Under the pieces are notes generated by a model. It saw nothing but the letters and a program-made list of their open reading frames with translations. It had not been told where the DNA came from and did no database searches. A stretch of 64,000 bases of DNA, from positions 1,426,001 to 1,490,000 of the forward strand of contig NZ_CP048114.1 of assembly GCF_010093025.1 (NCBI RefSeq), written 5' to 3'. Shown piece by piece: positions 1-10,122 of this stretch; within the stretch, counting starts at the first letter, position 1, and each line of letters begins with the position of its first letter. The position numbers were made by a program, and so were the translations under genes. The DNA is from Edaphobacter sp. 12200R-103. Its GTDB lineage: Bacteria; Acidobacteriota; Terriglobia; Terriglobales; Acidobacteriaceae.

Positions 1-310
1 TCGCGCCCGATGACCTCTGATGATTCGATGCGATTACCTGCAAGTCAACTTGACGATGAATCTCGTCCTTCAACTCGTCATCTTCTTCGCGAGACCAAGG
101 CTTACCCACTCGGCCCTCTCTGGCTTCAGTTGTATTTTTATATTTCTGGAGCGCTTCGGCTGCTAAGAACAATGCTCGAATAACATTTGGACGGTGCAAT
201 ATATCTGCTGGAAGAGCCTTATTCGGCTGATCTGGATCCATTCCATGTGCAAGGAGGCTCACAATTCTGTAAGCCTCCTTGCGATCTACTTTGGCAGGAA
301 TACTCTGCAT
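1..310 (-). CDS. Unknown small protein with Myb/SANT-like helical motif (partial, runs off left edge)
   Basis: An open minus-strand frame begins at an ATG at 308-310, just after an in-frame TGA, and stays open for 103 codons to the window edge. A GAGGG lies a few bases before the ATG. The protein begins MQSIPAKVDRKEAYRIV. Near residues 70-80 it has GKPWSREEDDELKDEI followed by VIASNHQRSSGA. That pattern (tryptophan plus acidic run, then a helix that reads like the recognition helix in proteins ending ...SGAIRARL) suggests a small DNA-binding, SANT/Myb-like or HTH segment. It lies 32 bp downstream of the isocitrate dehydrogenase stop on the same strand, so it could be co-transcribed. The C-terminus is outside the window. 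The function is not recognised; the domain reading is inference. Confidence 0.6.
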   Translation of the reverse strand, partial: MQSIPAKVDRKEAYRIVSLLAHGMDPDQPNKALPADILHRPNVIRALFLAAEALQKYKNTTEAREGRVGKPWSREEDDELKDEIHRQVDLQVIASNHQRSSGA

Positions 311-342
311 TGACTGCCCTCACTTTGAAGATAGTGAGTATC

Positions 343-1746
<1,404 letters not shown>

Positions 1747-1884
1747 AAATGAATCGTCCCCCCAGTAAAGGTGATAAGAAGACCAAGCTATCATCCGCGA
1801 AGAACGTCTGGCAATATTCGCACGATGAAAACGATAATCGAACTTAGAGCGTGTCGCTGCAGCGCTCTATGTAAGATTACCCGC

Positions 1885-2568
1885 ATGCGAAAGCGGAACC
1901 TGATCCTTCTCTTCCTCGTACCAATTCTGCTGCTGAAAGATTCACCTGCGCAGACCCATTCCATTCTCGAAAAGATCGAGTGGACCTGGGCAGACCGTCC
2001 GGAGCACCCCGACCCAAAGCTGCCTAATATCCTGCTGATCGGCGACTCCATCACTCGCGCCTACTATCCAGACACCTCGCGTCTTCTTGCCGGGAAGGCA
2101 AACTGCTATCTGTTTGCCACCTCCGCGTCCTCCGGAGATGCTCGACTGATCAAACAGATTGCGGATCTCGCCGACATCATGCCTGCAAAGTTTGACGTCA
2201 TCCACTTCAACAACGGCATGCACGGCTGGAGCTATACCGAGCAGCAGTATGGACGGGGACTGCCTTCCTTCGTCATAGCAGTTCGCAGACTGGCGCCTTC
2301 GGCGAGCCTGATCTGGGCCAGCACCACCCCAGTCAGAAAGCCAACCTCTTCCGGCGCCACTAATGAACGCGTCCATCAGCGCAACCAGATTGCGCTCGCC
2401 GTCATCAAGCGAGCTCGCATCACCATCGACGATCAGGAGGCCCTCATGCTGCAGCACCAGGACCTTCATCAGGATGACGTCCACTTCACTCCGGCAGGCA
2501 GCGCCATCCAGGCCCGGCAGGTAGCCCAGACCATCCTGCAGGCCCTGTCGCAATCACAAAAGCAATGA
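1885..2568 (+). CDS. Exported SGNH/GDSL-type hydrolase
   Basis: The 227-residue protein begins MRKRNLILLFLVPILLL, a signal peptide with a likely cut after SPAQ. SGNH block I is ILLIGDSITRAYY (nucleophile Ser), the Asn block is HFNNGMHGW, and the C-terminal catalytic pair is DDVHFT (Asp/His). This fits an esterase/lipase or carbohydrate deacylase acting outside the cytoplasm; the substrate cannot be read from the sequence. In-frame ATGs at 1771 and 1825 would add a non-signal-like N-terminus, so I start at 1885, although its Shine-Dalgarno is weak. The TGA stop lies within a hairpin shared with the convergent SIMPL gene. Confidence 0.85.
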   Translation: MRKRNLILLFLVPILLLKDSPAQTHSILEKIEWTWADRPEHPDPKLPNILLIGDSITRAYYPDTSRLLAGKANCYLFATSASSGDARLIKQIADLADIMPAKFDVIHFNNGMHGWSYTEQQYGRGLPSFVIAVRRLAPSASLIWASTTPVRKPTSSGATNERVHQRNQIALAVIKRARITIDDQEALMLQHQDLHQDDVHFTPAGSAIQARQVAQTILQALSQSQKQ

Positions 2569-2593
2569 GCCGCAGACTCATGCCAGCGGCTCA
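2566..2593 (+). terminator. Hairpin overlapping the stop codon of the SGNH hydrolase
   Basis: TGAGCCGC (2566-2573) pairs perfectly with GCGGCTCA (2586-2593) across a 12-nt loop. The left arm starts with the TGA stop of the upstream gene. It lies between two convergent genes and probably ends transcription from the plus side. There is no clear T-run. Confidence 0.5.
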
Positions 2594-2614
2594 TCTCTAA
2601 TCCGTCATGCAGGA

Positions 2615-3388
2615 TCACTTCAGAAGGTAATAATCGATCGTCGCGACCACGCGAACCTTCTTCATGATGCTGGCGTCAGGATTGGTTGCTCCTCCCCCGC
2701 CTTCCTCTCCTCCGCCTCCTCCTCCATCCGCGGCGGAGATAGAGAATACACCCTGGTTGGCGGAACGGATCGAACCCACCTGGCTTCCGGAGTCCGCGGC
2801 AAAACGGTCCGCGGAGGCACGCGCGTTCTTGGTTGCCTCGGTAATCATGTCGGGCTTAAGAGCATTCAGCCCGTTGAAGATATAGCGAATCCCCTGCCCG
2901 TATCCACCGACGACAATAATGCCCGCCTGCAGAAGCTGTGCCGTCTTCTGGCCCGCCTTCGCTACCTTGTCTACATCCTGCGAGCTGACCGTGACCGTCT
3001 GCTGCACGATATAGCGCGGGCCGCCCTGGTTGTTGCCGCCATACTCATTGGCCTGCTTATCGGTTACTTGAATCTGGCCGACCGAGATCTCCGCCGGGCT
3101 GATTCCCTGCTGGCTAAAGAACTTCAGCACAGCGCCGCGGTCCTCCTCGCTCTTGGCATAGACCTGCTGAAGATCGTTCCCCGTCTCTTTGAAGGTGACG
3201 GGCCATATCGCGCTGTCAGACTTTACCGTCCGCTCCACCAACCCCTTGACCGTGACGTAGCGATCCGCCAGCCTCGTCTCTTTGATCTGGCTGCCAAGCA
3301 GCCAGCCGCCCAGCACCAGTCCCAAGAAAAGACAACCCCCAAGAACGGCTGCCGGACGGAATAAGTTATTGTGCTCTGAATACTCCAA
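2615..3388 (-). CDS. SIMPL-domain (DUF541) membrane-anchored protein
   Basis: The 257-residue protein has one N-terminal membrane segment (residues about 10-32, PAAVLGGCLFLGLVLGGWLL) and then a periplasmic SIMPL domain. That domain is recognised by VTVKGLVERTVKSD near its start, a long pairing of helices and strands, and GIRYIFNGLNALKPDMI. Family members are oxidative-stress or envelope proteins of poorly defined role. A glycine/glutamate-rich linker (GGGGGGEEGGGG) precedes the last strand. A GTG two codons earlier would overlap the strong AAGGAGG (3394-3400). The TTG at 3386-3388 sits 5 nt after it and is the more credible start. It stands alone on the minus strand between hairpin 2566-2593 and the small exported protein. 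Confidence 0.85.
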   Translation of the reverse strand: MEYSEHNNLFRPAAVLGGCLFLGLVLGGWLLGSQIKETRLADRYVTVKGLVERTVKSDSAIWPVTFKETGNDLQQVYAKSEEDRGAVLKFFSQQGISPAEISVGQIQVTDKQANEYGGNNQGGPRYIVQQTVTVSSQDVDKVAKAGQKTAQLLQAGIIVVGGYGQGIRYIFNGLNALKPDMITEATKNARASADRFAADSGSQVGSIRSANQGVFSISAADGGGGGGEEGGGGATNPDASIMKKVRVVATIDYYLLK

Positions 3389-3533
3389 AGGCACCTCCTT
3401 CGTGAGACAAGTGCATGCAACACACGCAGCATCATCAAGCTACTGACTTCGGCCAAATATCCTGAATCTCCTAACGAGGATAACAATTCTTCATAAAGCA
3501 GTTATTCAGAAGGTCTATGCTGAGCTAGTCCTC

Positions 3534-3902
3534 TCAATTCCATACAGCGAACAGTGGCCCCGCCCGGATGATTTCAAATACATATTTCTTTTCAGTGTGA
3601 GGATGATAGCTGAACCTTCCGATAATCTCTCCAGAGAGTCCTGGGACTTGACGTCCGAGGACCGGTATATCTATAAATCTTTGCTCAACCTCTTTGTGCT
3701 CTTCAAAGGACAATGCCACGCGCGCTTCAGGGCATTTGTTGTCTGCTAACAGGTAGCCGTCTTTGAAGAACCCGGCCGATTTTATGTTCAGCTCCATGCC
3801 GTCATATCGGGATGGATGACCGACTAAATCACAAACCGTAACTATCGGAACCCTTGGGACAGGTGCTGCGAACATCATCAGTGCCAGGGCGAACTGCATC
3901 AT
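3534..3902 (-). CDS. Small exported protein of unknown function
   Basis: The 122-residue product begins with a short hydrophobic signal (MMQFALALMMFAAP). The mature part opens with VTVCDLVGHPSRYDG, a beginning I associate with small acidobacterial exported proteins that have a predicted OB-like beta fold and a Cys before the DLV motif. A second Cys (ADNKCPEARVALSF) could pair with the first. Nothing catalytic is visible. It is upstream of the SIMPL gene on the same strand, about 145 bp apart, and downstream of the glutamine synthetase terminator. No good Shine-Dalgarno is visible before ATGATG. The function is unknown. Confidence 0.6.
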   Translation of the reverse strand: MMQFALALMMFAAPVPRVPIVTVCDLVGHPSRYDGMELNIKSAGFFKDGYLLADNKCPEARVALSFEEHKEVEQRFIDIPVLGRQVPGLSGEIIGRFSYHPHTEKKYVFEIIRAGPLFAVWN

Positions 3903-3946
3903 GGGAAGAGTTTATCTAAATTCGACAGGAGCCATAGTCCAATAGA

Positions 3947-3973
3947 AAAGGCCCCGGCATAAACCGGGGCTTT
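3947..3973 (-). terminator. Rho-independent terminator after glutamine synthetase
   Basis: GCCCCGG (3951-3957) pairs with CCGGGGC (3964-3970) around CATAAA. The flanking A/T tracts give a T-rich tail on the minus strand (CCTTTTC). It lies 26 bp past the glnA stop and could also work on the plus strand (CTTTCG). Confidence 0.8.
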
Positions 3974-3998
3974 CGTAATTGATTCCTTGAAGAATCTC

Positions 3999-5426
3999 TT
4001 AGAACTGGTTCCAAAGAAGCTGGTTATAGACGTCATGATGAAACTGGACTTCGGGAGCCTTCACGATCGTTCCCAGCAGACGCGGGCAGCGATCTGCAGA
4101 GGCCTGCTTCAGGTCCGCATAGCGGGCCTTTACATCGGCGCCCAGCAGCTTTGTCGTCCAGTCGGAGCCACGGAAGTTCTCAAGCGCCGTGTAGATGTTG
4201 TCCGGCAGGTAACGCTCGGCCTGGCGAAGGTTTTTGATCTTCGCTGTATCTCCCTGCAGACCGCTCCTGAAGATGGAATAGAGCACCATGTACGGATTGG
4301 CATCCGGTCCCACCGAACGAACCTCAACGCGGGCCGACTTCTCGTTGCCGATGGGAATACGAACCATCGATCCGCGGTCCGTCGCTGAAGCCTTGATCTG
4401 GTTGGGAGCCTCAAAGTGAGGATCGAGGCGGCGGTACGAGTTCACGCTGGCATTCAGCAGCAGGCAGAGATCGTTGCCGTGGGTCAGAATGCGGTCGGTG
4501 AACTGCCAGGCCAGCTTCGAGATCTTCTCCTCGCCCTTCGGGTCCCAGAAAAGATTCTTGCCGTTCTTCGTGATTGAGACATTGGTGTGCATACCGGAGC
4601 CGTTCACACCGGTCACGGGCTTCGGAAGGAAGCTGACCGTCATGCCCATCTGGGTTGCGATCTGGCGGCAGATCAGCTTGTAGAGCTGGATCTGGTCGGC
4701 AGCCGTCACCACGTCGCCATAGGTGTAGTTGATCTCAAACTGCGAAGGAGCAACCTCGGGGTGGTCCTTCTCGTTCTCGAAGCCCATCGCGCGCTGAACC
4801 TCGGCAGTCGTGTCGATAAACTCACGCAGCGGGTCGCCCGGCAGCGAATGATAGTAACCGCCCTGGTTGACGTACTCAAACTTGCCCGTCTGGTGGAAGT
4901 TGCGCTCCGCGTCGAGGCCTTCGAAGAGGAAGCCCTCGATCTCATTGGCTGCGTTCAACGTATAACCGTTCTCCGCAAACTGCTCCTCGGCAAACTTCTT
5001 CAACACTCCGCGAATGTCGGCCGAGTAGGTTCCGCCGTTCTTATCGATCACCTCGCCAAAGACGAGAACCTTGCCGGGGCCAAAGACGTCCGCCGGGGCC
5101 CAGTAGAACGCGCTCCAGTCGATTCCCAGGCGAAGATCGCTCTCGCGCTGCGCCGTAAAGCCACGGATGGAAGAGCCGTCGAAGGTGAGATTGTCATAGC
5201 TCTTCACGAGGAACTTCTTGTCGTAGTCGAGCATGTGCAACCGGCCTTCCAGATCGCTGAACAGCACTGTGACCGCCTTGATGCGCCGCTCGTCGGTCAG
5301 GTACTTGAGGCGTTCCTCCTGAATCACGTCAGCCGGAACGCGCTTCTTGCGCTGCTCCTTCGCCTGCAGGTTCAGATCCTCGAGTTCTGAGTAGGAAAGT
5401 TCCAGAAAATCACGAAATTCGCTCAA
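3999..5426 (-). CDS. glnA: Glutamine synthetase, type I-like
   Basis: This enzyme makes glutamine from glutamate, ammonia and ATP in the cytoplasm. The 475-residue length fits GSI. Visible marks are NLTFDGSSIRGF (N-terminal beta-grasp), NGSGMHTNVSI (ATP/glutamate site), YRRLDPHFEAPNQIKAS, and MVRIPIG with arginines following. The usual adenylylation segment NLYxLPPEE is not seen; the corresponding place reads AERYLPDNIYTALENF, so control by adenylylation is doubtful. The open frame extends to a GTG at 5480. AAGGAG followed by 8 nt and TTG at 5424-5426 gives the natural start MSEFRDFLELSYSELEDLN. It is monocistronic with a strong terminator and is divergent from aguB across a 712-bp gap. Confidence 0.9.
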   Translation of the reverse strand: MSEFRDFLELSYSELEDLNLQAKEQRKKRVPADVIQEERLKYLTDERRIKAVTVLFSDLEGRLHMLDYDKKFLVKSYDNLTFDGSSIRGFTAQRESDLRLGIDWSAFYWAPADVFGPGKVLVFGEVIDKNGGTYSADIRGVLKKFAEEQFAENGYTLNAANEIEGFLFEGLDAERNFHQTGKFEYVNQGGYYHSLPGDPLREFIDTTAEVQRAMGFENEKDHPEVAPSQFEINYTYGDVVTAADQIQLYKLICRQIATQMGMTVSFLPKPVTGVNGSGMHTNVSITKNGKNLFWDPKGEEKISKLAWQFTDRILTHGNDLCLLLNASVNSYRRLDPHFEAPNQIKASATDRGSMVRIPIGNEKSARVEVRSVGPDANPYMVLYSIFRSGLQGDTAKIKNLRQAERYLPDNIYTALENFRGSDWTTKLLGADVKARYADLKQASADRCPRLLGTIVKAPEVQFHHDVYNQLLWNQF

Positions 5427-6138
5427 CGTCTTTGCTCCTTCTGCAATGGGATACACGACTCGCACAGTCGGTCCAGGCACACATCAATTGTTTAGGGTGA
5501 TAGGCGAAGATCCGCTGGCGTCGTGGGCAGAAGATCCTTTCTTTCAAACGTAACAGAAAATTCTTGTAAGACGAAGAGATTTGGTACTCTATAGCGCAAT
5601 CTTCTATCGAAACCGCCCTTCGCGGCGGTTCCATCCTCCAAATGTGAGCGGAAGCGGACGGGGCTCCATTGGAGCTGCAGTGATAGAAATGCAGGTTCCC
5701 CCACATCCCGACTTTGCAAGGGAACCCCTCTTCGGGTTTAACGGACATGTGTTTCCGATAGAACGCCTGAAAGAAATATCCCTGATAGCAACCGAATTGC
5801 GCGTCAAGCCCGGAAGACACCTAACCGCTGAATCCGTAAGCCTTAAACCTGGCATACCAATTTCTTCGGCCCCGCTAAAATAGAAAGCGAATGGAATATA
5901 GAACTAAGCCGGAAGTTGGCAGCGAGAATCTTCTCGTGGGCATGAACCAGAATCAAACCCAAGTTCATCAGAATGAATACGTCGTTCAGATAGCGTAGCG
6001 AGAATAAAGGGATTTTCTGTCTTCGGGATTGTCGTGCGTCAGGAAGTTCGGACGTAACTCTCGCGGATAGAATACTTTGCAATTATTTTGACGGGGGGGA
6101 CGGGCCCTCCGCAGCCTATAGAAATGGACGGAACTGCT
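5427..6138. other. 712-bp intergenic region between glnA and aguB
   Basis: I see no gene here: the open frames have no family resemblance. It contains one clear hairpin, AACCGCC (5611-5617) with GGCGGTT (5624-5630) and loop CTTCGC. There is also a short palindrome around GCTCCATTGGAGC near 5664-5676 and AT-rich stretches near 5530-5580 and 6060-6090 that could hold promoters for the two divergent genes. No sigma-54 GG-N10-GC element could be picked with confidence. Confidence 0.5.
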
Positions 6139-7101
6139 ATGGCTACATCGAACGGAACCAGGCGCGTCGCGCTTATCCAGATGTCGTGCGACCCGGATAC
6201 GAGGATCAATCTCAACAAGGCCGCGGAGCGTGTCTATGAGGCCGCCAAGCAGGGAGCGTCGATCGTCTGCCTTCCCGAGCTGTTCCGCGCTCAGTACTTC
6301 TGCCAACGCGAAGACCACGAACTCTTTGGCCTCGCCGAGTCGATCCCCGGTCCCTCCACCGATGTCCTCACCCAGGTGTGCCGCGAGGCCCGCGTCGTTT
6401 TGATCGCGTCCCTCTTCGAGCGCAGGGCACCCGGCCTCTACCACAACACCGCTGTGACCATCGAAAAGGATGGCAGCATCGCCGATATCTATCGCAAGAT
6501 GCACATCCCCGACGATCCGCTCTATTACGAGAAGTTCTACTTCACTCCTGGCGATCTGGGCTTCAAAGCGACCCGAACCTCAGAGGGCCCGGTCGGAACG
6601 CTCGTTTGCTGGGACCAGTGGTATCCGGAAGGCGCTCGCCTCACCGCACTCAAGGGCGCGGAGACACTCTTCTTCCCCACTGCGATCGGCTGGCACCCCT
6701 CCGAGAAGGAGGAGTTCGGTGAGGCCCAGTACACCGCCTGGCAGACCGCGCAGCGTGCGCACGCCATCGCCAACGGCGTCTTCGTCTGCTCCGTCAACCG
6801 TGTCGGCCACGAGCACGGCGATGTAAAGTTCAAGGTGACCGCCGCTGACGGTAATCCGGCGACGCGAGAACTGCACGGCCCCGGCGACCATACTCCCAGC
6901 TCCGGCATCGAGTTCTGGGGCGGAAGCTTTATCGCCGATCCCTTCGGACGCATCCTGGCCCAGGCCTCCTACGATAAAGAAGAGGTCCTCATCGCCGATC
7001 TCGATCCGAAACTGATCGAGGTAACCCGGCAGCACTGGCCCTTCCTGCGCGACCGCCGTATCGACGCCTATGAGGGAATCGCGAAACGGTTCCTCGATTA
7101 G
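6139..7101 (+). CDS. aguB: N-carbamoylputrescine amidase (nitrilase superfamily)
   Basis: The enzyme hydrolyses N-carbamoylputrescine to putrescine, CO2 and ammonia in the agmatine route to polyamines. The nitrilase triad is visible: Glu47 in CLPELF, Lys120 in YRKMHIPDDPLYYEK, Cys157 in LVCWDQWYPEGAR. FFPTAIGWHP and AHAIANGVFVCSVNRVG are typical of the AguB branch, and the length (320 aa) is near the usual 290-300. The frame opens at a TTG at 6088. I start at the ATG at 6139, 7 nt after GGACGGA; the ATG at 6124 is the alternative. No agmatine deiminase gene is nearby. It is convergent with the next gene, 27 bp between stops. Confidence 0.9.
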   Translation: MATSNGTRRVALIQMSCDPDTRINLNKAAERVYEAAKQGASIVCLPELFRAQYFCQREDHELFGLAESIPGPSTDVLTQVCREARVVLIASLFERRAPGLYHNTAVTIEKDGSIADIYRKMHIPDDPLYYEKFYFTPGDLGFKATRTSEGPVGTLVCWDQWYPEGARLTALKGAETLFFPTAIGWHPSEKEEFGEAQYTAWQTAQRAHAIANGVFVCSVNRVGHEHGDVKFKVTAADGNPATRELHGPGDHTPSSGIEFWGGSFIADPFGRILAQASYDKEEVLIADLDPKLIEVTRQHWPFLRDRRIDAYEGIAKRFLD

Positions 7102-7128
7102 CGATTTCCTCAAGCAGGATGCAGCGGA

Positions 7129-8364
7129 TTAGTGGGCGCGTTTTGTAAGGTTCTCTGCCAGAAAGAGTCCCGACTTGCCGGCGCTGACGATGTCAGGATC
7201 GCCATCTCCATCGATGTCGGTAACTACAAGCTGCACCCCGCCTCCCATCCTTCCTCCGTAGGAGACGATGTGGCGAATCCACTCCACGCCACCATTTCCA
7301 GGATGGTTTGCGGTCCGGGCAGTTGGAGACACACGCCTCCACTCATACCAGTAGAGGCCAATCGGTTCACGCTCACCTGGGTCGTTTCCGTTGTGCGCGA
7401 AATAGCGCTTGCCGGTAACCAGGTCTGGCTGACCGTCACCATTGAGGTCCGTCAGAACAGACTCGTGAAGCTGCGACCAACTGGCGTCAATGACGTGTTG
7501 AATACAGCTTCCGTCAGATGTCTGCTCATACCAGGCAAGACCATAATCATGCGCCATTCCGGTCAGCAAGTCCTTGCGCCCGTCACCGTTGATGTCGAGC
7601 AGATGCATATAACCCAATTTGACGGGTTCGACCGCTGAAGCAGCCTGCCCGGGTGAACTTCCGGCGGGAGCGATCGGTTTTGCGCCCCAGTCGGTGAGGT
7701 GAAACTTCCATGCGGCGGTTGAGCTGAGATCGGCAGGAGCCTCAAGCCAGCCCTGCGGCGTGAGAATATCGTTGCGACCATCGCCGTTCATGTCGCCCAC
7801 ACCGATTCCGTGACCGTAACTGCGAGGCGCGACAACATGCTTAACCCACTTGCCTTGCCGCAACTCAAACCATGCGGCCGGGACATTTGGACGATCGAAC
7901 TCTGGAAGCAGCTCAAGCGCCTTGCCATCGTTGTTGAGATCGACAAGGAAAGCAAACTCGGTAGGACCGCTGTTGTCTATCTCTGTCACCTTCCATGGAC
8001 TGCCGCTGGCGCCGGGGTTTCGCAACCAGACGATGTTGTGGGCAAAGTAACTGAACTGCACGATATCGACCCAGCCGTCACCATCCACGTCCACGGGCAA
8101 ATCGCTGAAATCGTCGATGTAGCCGTTGGTGTAATCGATCTGGCGCAAGGGATGTTTCTTCCAGTCCGGAGCCTCGAACCAGATCTCTCCTGAGACTATG
8201 TCCGGCTTTCCGTCGCGATTGATGTCGGCGACGGCAACTGTTTCGCCGTAACCGGGATCGATCATGGTGATATGGAACGCTATGTCCGCCGGACGGCTGG
8301 CCGACCATGCCGTAGTCGCGGCGCCCGCCACGAAAAGTAGAAGTCCCAGAACTTTGGCCCGCAT
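7129..8364 (-). CDS. Exported FG-GAP/VCBS beta-propeller protein
   Basis: The 411-residue protein has a signal peptide (MRAKVLGLLLFVAGAATTAWSA). At least seven calcium-binding-loop repeats of the form D-x-[ND]-x-D-G-x-x-D-[IL] are visible: DINRDGKPDIV, DVDGDGWVDIV, DLNNDGKALEL, DMNGDGRNDIL, DINGDGRKDLL, DLNGDGQPDLV and DIDGDGDPDIV. These build an integrin-alpha-like propeller. No catalytic motif is visible. It closely resembles the propeller half of the DUF1080 protein at 41096-43090 (shared AWYEQ/AWFEQ, LVTGKRYF/LVGKRVF and LYWY blocks), so the two are probably related in role. It is divergent from the GH29 gene with 110 bp between starts, so shared regulation is possible. Confidence 0.85.
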   Translation of the reverse strand: MRAKVLGLLLFVAGAATTAWSASRPADIAFHITMIDPGYGETVAVADINRDGKPDIVSGEIWFEAPDWKKHPLRQIDYTNGYIDDFSDLPVDVDGDGWVDIVQFSYFAHNIVWLRNPGASGSPWKVTEIDNSGPTEFAFLVDLNNDGKALELLPEFDRPNVPAAWFELRQGKWVKHVVAPRSYGHGIGVGDMNGDGRNDILTPQGWLEAPADLSSTAAWKFHLTDWGAKPIAPAGSSPGQAASAVEPVKLGYMHLLDINGDGRKDLLTGMAHDYGLAWYEQTSDGSCIQHVIDASWSQLHESVLTDLNGDGQPDLVTGKRYFAHNGNDPGEREPIGLYWYEWRRVSPTARTANHPGNGGVEWIRHIVSYGGRMGGGVQLVVTDIDGDGDPDIVSAGKSGLFLAENLTKRAH

Positions 8365-8474
8365 GCTTTGCTCCTTCGCGCAGGCCCCATCATAACCGCT
8401 CTTCAGGCTCGTACCGTCGATAGATCCCCTGACGCGTGAGTGCAGAGTGGAATCAGCTTTGATATTGTGTCGCA

Positions 8475-10100
8475 GTGAGATCTCTTTTAGCAGCCGTCAT
8501 CGTTTCTTTTGCCGTCCATGCTGCATGCCAAACCATCTCTCCTGCAGAAGCAAAGGAGCATACCGAGCGACAGATTGTGAAGGTAGAGCACGAGATCAGT
8601 GCCTCGGGAGTGCCTTTCCACGCAACCTGGAACTCACTGGCTGCCTACCGCACGCCGGACTGGTTCCGCGACGCGAAGTTCGGAATCTTCCTGCACTGGG
8701 GCGTGTACTCCGTCCCTGCATTCGGCAACGAATGGTATTCGCGCAACATGTACGTCCCCGGCAGTTCCGCATATCGACACCACGTCGCGACGTATGGCCC
8801 GCAATCAAAGTTCGGTTACAAAGACTTCATTCCTATGTTTAAGGCTGAACACTTCAATGCAAACGCCTGGGTGGATCTGTTTGTGAAGGCCGGTGCGCGT
8901 TACGTTGTCCCCGTGGGAGAACACTGTGACGGATTCGCCATGTACGACTCGGATATTACTCCATGGAATGCGGCAAGGATGGGGCCTCATCGCGATGTTG
9001 TAGGCGAACTGGCAAAAGCTACGCGGGCCCGGGGACTGCGATTCGGAGTGTCTTCTCACACAGCCGAACACTGGTGGTGGTACGGACGAGGGCGCTCCTT
9101 CCCTTCTGACGTTCGCGATGAGACTCCGGAGACGGCTCTGCTCTACGACCCCGCGGCGCCGATGAATCTGCCTAGGCCGGATGGCACAACGATAGACACT
9201 AAAGAACCGGATCCGAGCCATCTCGAGGAGTGGCTTGCACCGAATGCGGCATTTACAGACAACTGGCTTGCTCTCTCGACCGAGATCGTAGACAAGTATC
9301 AACCTGACTTCATGTACTTCGACTGGTGGATTGGCCAACCTGCGATGAAATCTGCACTCCAGAAGTTCGCGGCATACTATTACGATCGTTCTGCCGAACA
9401 TCATCGACAGCCGGTACTTACTTATAAAGAAGAGTCGATGCCTGCGAACGCGGCAACTCTGGACATTGAACGAGGCAAGCTGGACACGTTGCGGCTGATG
9501 CCCTGGCAGACGGACACATCCGTGTCGATACATTCATGGGGATACGCCGAACACGACCAATACCGCACGGCCAAGTCGCTTATCGCGCAGCTGGTCGATA
9601 CGGTCTCAAAGAACGGCAATCTTCTGCTCAATGTAGGTCCAAAAGCTGATGGAACGATCCCTCAAGAGGTCCAGAGCGCATTGCTCCAGATGGGAGAATG
9701 GTTGCGGATCAACGGCGAGGCGATCTATGGCTCGCGACCGTTTGCTGTCTTTGGAGAAGGACCCACGAAGGCTCCGAAAGACTCAACGCAAAAGGACAAG
9801 GACATTCAGAGTTACACCGCACAGGATATTCGCTACACCACGTCCAGATCCGGCGTTGTTCTTTACGCGACAGCCCTCGGCTGGCCTTCCGGAGGAAACC
9901 TGGTTCTGCACACGCTTTACGCCGGCAACCCCTATCTTACCGATCCCATTTGTTCGGTCAGATTGCTAGGAAGCCTACGCGAGATACCCTTTGCAGTACG
10001 CCCCGATGGACTTCACCTGACTTTGCCTCAGACACCGCCGCCGGGATTGCCGAGGGATATCGCCTGGAGCTTCGCAATCCGGACGCACTGCCACGAATGA
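8475..10100 (+). CDS. Exported alpha-L-fucosidase, GH29
   Basis: This retaining exo-glycosidase releases terminal alpha-L-fucose, probably in the periplasm (signal peptide MRSLLAAVIVSFAVHAACQ). GH29 marks are DWFRDAKFGIFLHWGVYSVP near the N-terminus, VPVGEHCDGFAMYDS, GVSSHTAEHWWW, and MYFDWWIG with the nucleophile Asp283. NGNLLLNVGPKADGTIP ends the TIM barrel, followed by a C-terminal beta domain. The length of 541 aa is normal. The start is a GTG directly before the signal sequence. It is convergent with the GH36 gene (22 bp between stops). The acid/base residue is not conserved across GH29 and was not assigned. Confidence 0.92.
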   Translation: MRSLLAAVIVSFAVHAACQTISPAEAKEHTERQIVKVEHEISASGVPFHATWNSLAAYRTPDWFRDAKFGIFLHWGVYSVPAFGNEWYSRNMYVPGSSAYRHHVATYGPQSKFGYKDFIPMFKAEHFNANAWVDLFVKAGARYVVPVGEHCDGFAMYDSDITPWNAARMGPHRDVVGELAKATRARGLRFGVSSHTAEHWWWYGRGRSFPSDVRDETPETALLYDPAAPMNLPRPDGTTIDTKEPDPSHLEEWLAPNAAFTDNWLALSTEIVDKYQPDFMYFDWWIGQPAMKSALQKFAAYYYDRSAEHHRQPVLTYKEESMPANAATLDIERGKLDTLRLMPWQTDTSVSIHSWGYAEHDQYRTAKSLIAQLVDTVSKNGNLLLNVGPKADGTIPQEVQSALLQMGEWLRINGEAIYGSRPFAVFGEGPTKAPKDSTQKDKDIQSYTAQDIRYTTSRSGVVLYATALGWPSGGNLVLHTLYAGNPYLTDPICSVRLLGSLREIPFAVRPDGLHLTLPQTPPPGLPRDIAWSFAIRTHCHE

Positions 10101-10122
10101 ATGCCTGCAAAAGGCGACCAGC

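Noticed and set aside
4587..5390. 267-codon plus-strand frame opposite glnA
   Set aside because: It is a shadow of glutamine synthetase; the Leu/Val/Arg repetition is typical of reverse-complement GC-rich coding sequence.
5611..5630. Hairpin AACCGCC/GGCGGTT with CTTCGC loop
   Set aside because: There is no T-run and it is not at a gene end. It could be a short palindromic repeat, but no second copy was noticed.
5410..5820. 136-codon minus-strand frame upstream of glnA
   Set aside because: It overlaps the glnA start in another frame, has no Shine-Dalgarno, and no family resemblance was seen.
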